Of a stretch of 5,437 nucleotides of DNA, positions 1 to 5,437 are shown in pieces. A model generated the notes under the pieces. That model was not told the DNA's origin. It searched no databases and saw only the letters and a program-made list of their open reading frames with translations. Numbering within the stretch: position 1 is the stretch's first letter; every line of letters starts with the position of its first letter. The translations under genes and the position numbers were made by a program. This DNA comes from Fidelibacterota bacterium TCS55 (GTDB lineage Bacteria > Fidelibacterota > Marinisomatia > Marinisomatales > TCS55): positions 1 through 5,437 of the forward strand of contig CAJJBS010000075.1 in assembly GCA_905182385.1 (NCBI GenBank), read 5' to 3'.

Positions 1-15
1 TTAGACCAAAAATAT

Positions 16-1695
16 ATGTCCAAAAAAATAAAATATTCATCTAATCAATTAGCAATATACATTTCCGATGCTCCATCGGTTGTTAAAAACTACATTCAGT
101 CACTTGAAAAACAGGTTGGTAATTTAGCAAACATTGGTTTAGCACTATCAAAAGAAAAAAACATGTCCAAACTTTTGGAAATGATTTTAATAGAAGCCAA
201 ACGTATTGCTAATTCTGATGGTGGAACATTGTACATGATGACAGATGATAATCGTCTTCGTTTTGAAATCATGATGACAGATTCACTTAAGTTTCATATG
301 GGTGGAACATCAGGGAAAGACATACCTTTTTATCCTGTAAAACTTTATGATGAAAAAGGTGAACCAAATAAGTCTATGATTGCAGCTTATGTAGGTCTTA
401 CAGGAGAAACAGTTAATATTCCAGATGCATATAAAGCCAAAGGCTTTGATTTCTCTGGTACTAAAATGTTTGATGAAAAGACAGGCTATCATTCTGAATC
501 ATTTTTAACTGTACCTTTAAAAAATCATGAAGATGAAATTATTGGTGTTCTTCAGTTATTAAATGCTCAAAATCAAAATTCAAAAAAAATTATTGCTTTT
601 ACTTCTGATATTCAAGATATGGTAGAGGCACTTGCTAGCCAAGCAGCTGTTGCAATAACAAATAAAAATTTAATTAAAGATCTAGAAGCATTATTTGAGT
701 CATTCATTAAGCTAATAGCTTCAGCAATTGATGCTAAATCCCCTTATACAGGGGGGCATTGTGCTCGTGTTCCAGAAATAACGATGTTATTAGCAAAAGC
801 AGTTCAGGATACTTTAGATGGTCCTTTTGCAGAGATTTCTTTTACAGATAAAGAAATGTATGAATTAAAAATTGCAGCTTGGCTTCATGATTGTGGTAAA
901 GTTGCGACGCCAGAGTTTGTAGTAGATAAATCAACAAAACTTGAGACTATTTATGATAGAGTGAATGAAGTTGAAACTCGATTTGCTGCACTCAAAAGAG
1001 ATGAACAGATTAAGTTACTTAAAAGAGAGTTAAAAATAGAGCGAGATGATTCGTTATCAAAACAAGAAAAAATAATTAAAATAAAAATGCTTAAAAGTAA
1101 GTATTTAAAGAAAACACGAGAATTGAAAAGTGATTTAGAATTTATTAAGGAATCAAATATTGGTGGCGAGTTTATGTCGGGCGATAAGAAAGATCGTGTT
1201 CATAATATCTCTAATTATAGTTGGAAACCAAATGGCAAAATAGAAAATTTTTTATCTGAAGATGAAGTCTATAATCTAACTATTCCTCGTGGTACACTTA
1301 CAGCTGAAGAAAGAAAAGTAATCAATGATCATATTGTAGTAACAATAAATATGTTAGAAGAACTACCTTATCCAAAACATCTTAGAAATGTACCTGAATT
1401 TGCAGGTGGGCATCATGAGAAATTAGATGGTACTGGTTATCCTAAAGGATTAACCAAAGATGAAATGTCTGTACAAGCAAGAATTATGGCTATTGCAGAT
1501 ATTTTTGAAGCACTTACAGCTAAAGATCGACCCTATAAAAAAGGTAAGACTTTAAGCCAAGCAATGCGCATACTTGGTTTTATGAAAAATGATGCACATA
1601 TTGATGTTGACCTTTTTGATATATTTGTCAAGGATAAAATTTATTTAAAATATGCTAAAGAGCATCTTGATCCTGATCAAATTGATGAAGTTTAA
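16..1695 (+). CDS. GAF and HD-GYP domain protein, probable cyclic-di-GMP phosphodiesterase
   Basis: This is a 559-residue soluble signalling protein with no signal peptide or membrane segment. A GAF sensor domain spans roughly residues 45-215, ending in the typical VPLKN...GVLQLLN strand region. An HD-GYP domain spans about residues 230-550. Visible HD-GYP signatures are the YTGGH start (H248), HDCGK (H291, D292), H439, HHEKLDGTGYP (466-476) and D495 in the IADIFEAL helix. These supply the expected metal ligands and the GYP motif, so the enzyme looks active. HD-GYP proteins usually hydrolyse c-di-GMP, some cGAMP; the substrate here is inferred. About 115 extra, highly charged residues (roughly 311-425) lie between HDCGK and the GYP motif. 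From memory, similar insertions occur in a GAF-HD-GYP subgroup. The start is uncertain: the frame stays open to the left edge and no Shine-Dalgarno precedes the ATG, so a few residues may be missing. A permease gene follows 35 bases later. Confidence 0.93.
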   Translation: MSKKIKYSSNQLAIYISDAPSVVKNYIQSLEKQVGNLANIGLALSKEKNMSKLLEMILIEAKRIANSDGGTLYMMTDDNRLRFEIMMTDSLKFHMGGTSGKDIPFYPVKLYDEKGEPNKSMIAAYVGLTGETVNIPDAYKAKGFDFSGTKMFDEKTGYHSESFLTVPLKNHEDEIIGVLQLLNAQNQNSKKIIAFTSDIQDMVEALASQAAVAITNKNLIKDLEALFESFIKLIASAIDAKSPYTGGHCARVPEITMLLAKAVQDTLDGPFAEISFTDKEMYELKIAAWLHDCGKVATPEFVVDKSTKLETIYDRVNEVETRFAALKRDEQIKLLKRELKIERDDSLSKQEKIIKIKMLKSKYLKKTRELKSDLEFIKESNIGGEFMSGDKKDRVHNISNYSWKPNGKIENFLSEDEVYNLTIPRGTLTAEERKVINDHIVVTINMLEELPYPKHLRNVPEFAGGHHEKLDGTGYPKGLTKDEMSVQARIMAIADIFEALTAKDRPYKKGKTLSQAMRILGFMKNDAHIDVDLFDIFVKDKIYLKYAKEHLDPDQIDEV

Positions 1696-1730
1696 ATCTG
1701 ATTGTATTTTAACCTAATTTTATAATTATA

Positions 1731-3524
1731 ATGAATTTTGAGATATTATTTGTATTAATGCTTATTGTCTTAGCTTTTTCTCTTTTTGTCACTGAAAAAT
1801 TTCCTCTTGATGTAACTGCGTTACTTATTTTAAGTATTTTATTAATTGGTAAATTTTTAACACCAGAAGAAGCAGTCTCAGGTTTTGCAAATCCTGCAGT
1901 CATTACAATAGGACTCTTATTTATTCTTAGTTATGCACTCCAAAAAACACGAATATTAGAATATTTAATTATTCGAATAAATAAACTCGTATCGCGATCA
2001 AAAAATTTAGGTTTAGGTGTATATCTTTTAACTATAGCTATTGCAAGTGCTCTAATGAATAATACAGCTATTGTTGCAATCTTTATGCCTGTAACCATAA
2101 GATTAGCTCATCAATATAAGATCAGTCCTTCTAAACTATTAATTCCATTGAGTTATGCTGCTATTATGGGTGGTACACTTACTCTAGTTGGTACATCAAC
2201 AAATCTTTTAGTTAATGCTATATATGTTGATAATGGGGGTTTATCTTTAGGAATGTTTGAGTTTGCTCAATATGGATGGATTCCTTTAACTATTGGTTTA
2301 GCTTATGTTATTTGGATAGCTCCGCTAATTCTTCCATCGCGAACAATTACATCTAGTTTAACAAAAAGTTACCATATGGCTGGCTATTTAACGGAAATGA
2401 AGATATCTAAGGAATCTCCTTTAGTTGGCAAAACTTGTCGTGAACGTAATATTAATCAAAATTATGATGTTATGGTTTTAGATATTCAGAGAGAAGGCCA
2501 TTTAATTTCAACTAAAGTTGGAGAAGAACTCATTCAAGTAGGTGATATATTATTTGTTAAAGGAACCGTAGAAAATTTTTTGAGAATGAAAGAAGTTGAA
2601 AAAATATCACTTCTTATTGATGAAAAACTAACGCAAAAAGAATTAGAACAAGAAGATAATATTTTGATGGAGTGTATGCTAACAGATAAGTCAGACATTG
2701 TTGGTAAGACTCTAATGCAAAGTAATTTTAGAAAAAGATTTAGAACATTTATTCTTGCAATTCGTCGTGATGGCTCAATTATAAGAAAAAAAGTGGCACA
2801 TGTTATTTTACATACTTATGATACATTACTTATATATGGTAGAAGAAAACAGATAGATAAATTGGCGAGTAGGGGTGATTTTATTTTGTTAGGTGAAGTT
2901 CAAGCAGATCTAATTAAATCAAGATATTGGTGGGTTAGTATTGTCGCAATAATTACTACAATTATTTTAGCTGCATTTAGTATTATTTCGATTTTAAAGG
3001 GAGCTATAATAAGTGTGGTCATTCTATTACTTTTTCGGATAATATCGCCAAATGAAGCTTACCAATCTATTCATTGGCAAGTAATAGTTTTGATAGCCGC
3101 CCTCATTCCTTTAGGGATTGTAATTGAATCAACTGGTACAGCCACTTTTATAGGCCAATTAATATCTGAAACTGTGGCTGATTTTTCTCCAAATAAACAA
3201 CCTTATATATTATTAGGTTTGATATACTTAATAACAATGATTTTAACTGAAGTTTCTTCAAATACAGCCACTGCCATTATAATGGCACCAATTGTTATGG
3301 CAGTTACTAATCAAATGGGAATTGATGCCAGGCCCTTTATTTTTGCAGTTTGTTTTGCTGCATCAGCTTCTTTTGTAACTCCGGTTGGTTATCAAACTAA
3401 CTTAATGGTCTATGGACCAGGTGGGTATAAATTTTCTGATTTCATCAAGGTTGGCATGCCATTATCAATCATATTTTGGTTGCTGGCAATATTATTTATT
3501 CCTATAATTTGGCCTTTTCAGTAA
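1731..3524 (+). CDS. SLC13/DASS-family permease with two RCK_C (TrkA_C) domains
   Basis: This is a 597-residue inner-membrane transporter. Two hydrophobic halves, about residues 1-205 and 398-595, flank a cytoplasmic insert. Each half carries a DASS-type substrate/sodium site: NNT (110-112) with GTSTN (154-158) in the first, and SNT (510-512) with TPVGYQTN (550-557) and YGPGGY (561-566) in the second. The insert holds two RCK_C domains, about 217-290 and 312-380, each with a VGKT turn followed by beta strands and a GD/YDTLL(I) end. This architecture matches E. coli YfbS and the SLT/SAC1-type sulfate transporters. DASS members import sulfate, dicarboxylates or related anions with sodium; the substrate here cannot be read from the sequence. 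RCK_C domains in other transporters sense ligands, including c-di-AMP in some cases. The ATG at 1731 begins directly with a membrane helix. M10 is an alternative start, and no Shine-Dalgarno supports either. Confidence 0.93.
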   Translation: MNFEILFVLMLIVLAFSLFVTEKFPLDVTALLILSILLIGKFLTPEEAVSGFANPAVITIGLLFILSYALQKTRILEYLIIRINKLVSRSKNLGLGVYLLTIAIASALMNNTAIVAIFMPVTIRLAHQYKISPSKLLIPLSYAAIMGGTLTLVGTSTNLLVNAIYVDNGGLSLGMFEFAQYGWIPLTIGLAYVIWIAPLILPSRTITSSLTKSYHMAGYLTEMKISKESPLVGKTCRERNINQNYDVMVLDIQREGHLISTKVGEELIQVGDILFVKGTVENFLRMKEVEKISLLIDEKLTQKELEQEDNILMECMLTDKSDIVGKTLMQSNFRKRFRTFILAIRRDGSIIRKKVAHVILHTYDTLLIYGRRKQIDKLASRGDFILLGEVQADLIKSRYWWVSIVAIITTIILAAFSIISILKGAIISVVILLLFRIISPNEAYQSIHWQVIVLIAALIPLGIVIESTGTATFIGQLISETVADFSPNKQPYILLGLIYLITMILTEVSSNTATAIIMAPIVMAVTNQMGIDARPFIFAVCFAASASFVTPVGYQTNLMVYGPGGYKFSDFIKVGMPLSIIFWLLAILFIPIIWPFQ

Positions 3525-3526
3525 AA

Positions 3527-3554
3527 TTTAAACTATTGAAATATTTTTTATAAT
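3527..3554 (+). promoter_or_regulatory. Candidate sigma70-type promoter for the MATE gene
   Basis: A perfect TATAAT hexamer lies at 3549-3554. Sixteen bases upstream is TTTAAA at 3527-3532, which matches the TTGACA consensus at four of six positions. A start of transcription near 3561 would give a leader of about 46 bases before the ATG at 3607. The neighbouring sequence is so AT-rich that a TATAAT can arise by chance, and the host's promoter consensus is unknown, so this is a weak call. Confidence 0.3.
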
Positions 3555-3558
3555 AGTT
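3531..3558. repeat. Short inverted repeat AACTATT/AATAGTT
   Basis: AACTATT at 3531-3537 is an exact reverse complement of AATAGTT at 3552-3558, with 14 bases between. The right arm overlaps the candidate -10 hexamer. The stem has only one G-C pair, so as RNA it would be weak. It could be a regulator site overlapping the promoter, a poor terminator, or chance. The symmetry is seen directly; the function is unknown. Confidence 0.35.
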
Positions 3559-3606
3559 AGATAATTCACTAAACCTACTAGGCAATATTCTCTAAGTTTG
3601 GGGCCG

Positions 3607-4974
3607 ATGAGCCAAGAGAATAAAAGACATTCAAGACTCCAATCATTCTTAGATAATCCTTCAAAATCTATGTGGTCACTTGCAATTCCAATTATTGCTG
3701 GAATGGGCATTCAAACACTTTATTCATTAGTTGATATGTTTTTTATTGGAAAATTAGGTGGTGATGCTATTGCTGCAGTTGCTTTTAATATGCCAATTTT
3801 TTTCTTTGTAATGGGTCTTTCTTTTGGTCTAGGTAGTGGCGTTACTGCATCTATTGCAAGATTTATTGGATCAAATGATAAAGTTAATGCAGATAATGCT
3901 GCTGAGCATTCAATTGTTATTGGACTTTTAATAAGTACAATGCTTACTGCGATGGGTTTGGCTTATGGTGAAAAAGTTTTAACATTTATGGGTTGTACCC
4001 CAGATGTTTTACCAGAGGCTTGGAAATACCTTAAAGTTAGTTGCTATGGTTTATCATTTGGTATCTTATCAGCTTTTTTTAGATCTATACTTGCAGGTGA
4101 AGGAGATATGAAACTTCCTATGCTTTTAGCTGGATTAGGAACTGTATTTAATATTATTCTAGACCCTATTTTTATTTTTTATTTAGATTTTGGTGTTGTT
4201 GGAGCAGCTTGGGCAACTACAATTAGTCAATTTATTGTTTTCATCATATTTGCATTTATGTTATTTGTTAAAAAACATTCATATGTTCAGTTTAAAATGA
4301 GAGATTTTTCATTATCAAAATTTATTATAGGTGATATTATAAAAGTTGGAATTCCAGCATCAATGTCATTTATTGTAATGGCATTAGGGCAATTAGTTTT
4401 TAATAGAATTCTTGTTAATTTTTCTACGGGTGCTGTAGCCGCTTATCAAATTGGTGGCCGTATAGATATGATTGTATTTTTACCTATCATGGGAATTGCA
4501 TCAGCTTTGACAACAATGGTCGGAATGTTCTATGGCGCTAATGAGTACGATAAAATTAAATTCATAACAAAATATGGAATTTCGCGTGCTATAATGATAA
4601 CGAGTATAGGTTCAATAATTCTTTATGCTTTTGCTCCAAATGTAGTTTCTTTTTTTACAAAAGAATTAATTATTCAATCTATTGCAATTGGATATTTAAG
4701 AAATATAGCAATTATTTTCCCATTTATTTCAATTGGATTATCTATTGGTAGAATTCTTCAAGGTATAGGATTAGGTATGCCATCATTAATTATAACAATT
4801 ATTCGTGTTATTGGAGTAGCGGGACCGTTATCTTATTACTTCACTAATATTTTAAATAAGCCAATTGAATGGATTTGGTATGCGATGGTTATTTCAGGAT
4901 TAATGGCTACAATGATTTCAATTGTATGGCTTCGTGTAGCTTTTCGTAAATTGCTACCAGCAATTCCAAAATAA
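3607..4974 (+). CDS. MATE-family efflux transporter (NorM/DinF type)
   Basis: This is a 455-residue inner-membrane protein, a normal length for prokaryotic MATE antiporters, with about 12 hydrophobic segments in two homologous halves. Family motifs are LVDMFFIGKLG with A-rich continuation (41-60), ILAGEGD (161-167), NIILDPIFIF (182-191) followed by GVVGAAWATTISQ, AYQIGGRID (279-287) and RILQGIGLGMPS (382-393). D43 in the first helix and D186 in the fifth match acidic positions that carry cation coupling in DinF-like members such as PfMATE. The family exports cationic drugs, dyes and sometimes metabolites in exchange for sodium or protons; this member's substrate is unknown. ATG 3607 was preferred over TTG 3598 because it removes only three residues and sits behind a short G-run (3600-3603), although that is a poor Shine-Dalgarno. 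The PCD gene follows after 11 bases, suggesting co-transcription. Confidence 0.93.
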   Translation: MSQENKRHSRLQSFLDNPSKSMWSLAIPIIAGMGIQTLYSLVDMFFIGKLGGDAIAAVAFNMPIFFFVMGLSFGLGSGVTASIARFIGSNDKVNADNAAEHSIVIGLLISTMLTAMGLAYGEKVLTFMGCTPDVLPEAWKYLKVSCYGLSFGILSAFFRSILAGEGDMKLPMLLAGLGTVFNIILDPIFIFYLDFGVVGAAWATTISQFIVFIIFAFMLFVKKHSYVQFKMRDFSLSKFIIGDIIKVGIPASMSFIVMALGQLVFNRILVNFSTGAVAAYQIGGRIDMIVFLPIMGIASALTTMVGMFYGANEYDKIKFITKYGISRAIMITSIGSIILYAFAPNVVSFFTKELIIQSIAIGYLRNIAIIFPFISIGLSIGRILQGIGLGMPSLIITIIRVIGVAGPLSYYFTNILNKPIEWIWYAMVISGLMATMISIVWLRVAFRKLLPAIPK

Positions 4975-4982
4975 AGGGAGGA
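4975..4982 (+). promoter_or_regulatory. Strong Shine-Dalgarno for the PCD gene
   Basis: AGGGAGGA begins directly after the MATE stop codon and leaves only a few bases before the ATG at 4986. It fixes the start of the dehydratase gene. It is the best ribosome-binding site in the window, in contrast with the three genes upstream. Confidence 0.85.
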
Positions 4983-4985
4983 ATT

Positions 4986-5270
4986 ATGTCTTTGCTTAAT
5001 GATTCTGAAATTAAATCTAACCTTAATTTGATGGAAGAATGGGTTTTCTTGAATAATTCTATTAGTAAAGAGTTCCTTTTTGATGATTATATGAGTGGAA
5101 TTCAATTTGTAAACGAATTAGCTAAAGTTGCTGAAAAAAATAATCATCATCCTGATATAACTATTGGCTGGTGTAAAGTTACCCTTTCATTCACATCTCA
5201 TGAATTAGGTGGTGTATCATTTAAATGTATGAATATGGCTAAAACTGTAGATAATCTTCTAAAAGCATAA
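4986..5270 (+). CDS. Pterin-4a-carbinolamine dehydratase (PCD/DCoH family)
   Basis: This is a 94-residue cytosolic protein, the usual family length. The signature is clear: E50, then NNHHPDITIGW (52-62) with the two active-site histidines H54 and H55, then H72 in FTSHELGG, the third catalytic histidine. The family dehydrates 4a-hydroxytetrahydrobiopterin, recycling the pterin cofactor of aromatic amino acid hydroxylases; in bacteria lacking these enzymes PCD homologues have been linked to other pterin or molybdopterin roles. No phenylalanine hydroxylase gene is visible in the window, so the name phhB is not assigned. The C-terminal part is divergent: SHELGGVSFKCMNMAKTVD replaces the more usual THDxGGLTxxDxxLAxxID. 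A strong Shine-Dalgarno fixes the start. It lies 11 bases after the MATE gene and 12 before an exported protein gene, so it is probably mid-operon, but neither neighbour explains its job. Confidence 0.9.
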   Translation: MSLLNDSEIKSNLNLMEEWVFLNNSISKEFLFDDYMSGIQFVNELAKVAEKNNHHPDITIGWCKVTLSFTSHELGGVSFKCMNMAKTVDNLLKA

Positions 5271-5275
5271 AAGGA
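5271..5275 (+). promoter_or_regulatory. Shine-Dalgarno for the exported protein gene
   Basis: AAGGA follows the PCD stop codon at once and lies seven bases before the ATG at 5283. The spacing is ideal and supports that ATG as the true start of the partial gene at the right edge. Confidence 0.75.
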
Positions 5276-5282
5276 TTTATAA

Positions 5283-5437
5283 ATGTTGAGACTTTTTTAT
5301 CTTTTGTTTCTTCCTGGTCTAATCTTAGGACAGCTCACCACATCAGCGACAAAAATAAGTATTGAACCAAATATAGATGGAGATGTGATAAATGACCCCG
5401 TTTGGAATAATGCCACAGCAATTAGTACTTTTTACCA
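5283..5437 (+). CDS. Exported protein with CBM9/DUF5916-like N-terminus, partial
   Basis: Only the first 51 codons are present; the frame is open at the right edge. Residues 1 to about 17 form a signal peptide: a short MLR start, then a hydrophobic LFYLLFLPGLILG core, with cleavage probably between residues 16 and 22. No lipobox cysteine is seen. The mature start, about residues 26-50, reads ISIEPNIDGDVINDPVW and then NNATAISTF. This IDG...(D)PVW pattern is typical of the first strand region of CBM9-like domains, as in the DUF5916 family, whose members are large, often with a C-terminal outer-membrane beta-barrel-like part. That resemblance is from memory and rests on about 25 residues, so the rest of the protein is unknown. 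It lies 12 bases after the PCD gene and is probably co-transcribed with it. Confidence 0.65.
   Translation, partial: MLRLFYLLFLPGLILGQLTTSATKISIEPNIDGDVINDPVWNNATAISTFY

Larger units (their letters stand above)
3525..3606. other. Intergenic gap between permease and MATE genes
   Basis: These 82 bases form the longest gene-free stretch in the window and are very AT-rich. They contain a 7-base inverted repeat and a TATAAT hexamer, described separately. No GC-rich hairpin followed by a T-run is present, so a strong intrinsic terminator for the permease gene is not evident. I see no small gene with a credible start and ribosome-binding site here. Confidence 0.7.

Noticed and set aside
310..492. 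Minus-strand open frame inside the HD-GYP gene
   Set aside because: It lies fully within a well-supported + strand gene, has no recognised motif and is best explained as a chance frame.
582..589. A8 run in the GAF domain region as a phase-variation switch
   Set aside because: Eight A residues within Lys codons are ordinary in DNA this AT-rich, and the reading frame is intact through the run.
1721..1733. Two TATAAT-like hexamers just before the SLC13 start
   Set aside because: No -35 element at suitable spacing was found, and one hexamer overlaps the start codon itself. The sequence is simply AT-rich.
3598..3606. TTG at 3598 as the start of the MATE gene
   Set aside because: It adds only Met-Gly-Pro ahead of an ATG in the same frame, and has no better ribosome-binding site, so ATG 3607 is preferred.
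4836..5105. Minus-strand open frame across the MATE/PCD junction
   Set aside because: It overlaps two genes that carry clear family motifs, and its translation shows no family signature.
16..5437. Defence, toxin-antitoxin or mobile-element system
   Set aside because: No transposase, integrase, nuclease, toxin, CRISPR repeat, terminal inverted repeat or composition break was seen. All five genes belong to common signalling, transport, cofactor or surface-protein families.

Overview
The window is an AT-rich (about 30% G+C by eye) bacterial segment with five protein genes, all on the + strand and tightly packed. It shows no RNA genes, insertion sequences or CRISPR arrays. The genes keep their family motifs and look intact, except the last, which runs off the right edge. 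The first may start slightly left of the window. The lineage cannot be fixed from sequence alone. The AT-rich composition, an HD-GYP signalling protein and an exported protein with a CBM9/DUF5916-like start would suit an aquatic, Gram-negative FCB-type bacterium (for example Marinimicrobia-like), but that is weak inference.

Layout: (1) 16-1695, a GAF plus HD-GYP protein, a probable cyclic-dinucleotide phosphodiesterase. (2) 1731-3524, an SLC13/DASS-family permease with two RCK_C (TrkA_C) domains in its central loop. (3) An 82-base gap holding a weak candidate promoter and a short inverted repeat. (4) 3607-4974, a MATE-family multidrug/cation antiporter. (5) 4986-5270, a pterin-4a-carbinolamine dehydratase (PCD/DCoH). 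(6) From 5283 to the edge, the secretion signal and first residues of a CBM9/DUF5916-like exported protein.

The last three genes are separated by only 11 and 12 bases. The second and third of them have clear Shine-Dalgarno sequences, so they probably form one transcript. The first two genes are 35 bases apart and may be co-transcribed. They have no recognisable Shine-Dalgarno sequence. No single pathway joins all five genes; the block looks like ordinary co-directional genes.

I do not see convincing evidence of a new biological system. The points most worth checking are the large charged insertion in the HD-GYP domain, the placement of that enzyme beside a transporter with possible ligand-binding RCK_C domains, and a PCD with a divergent C-terminal motif and no visible hydroxylase partner.
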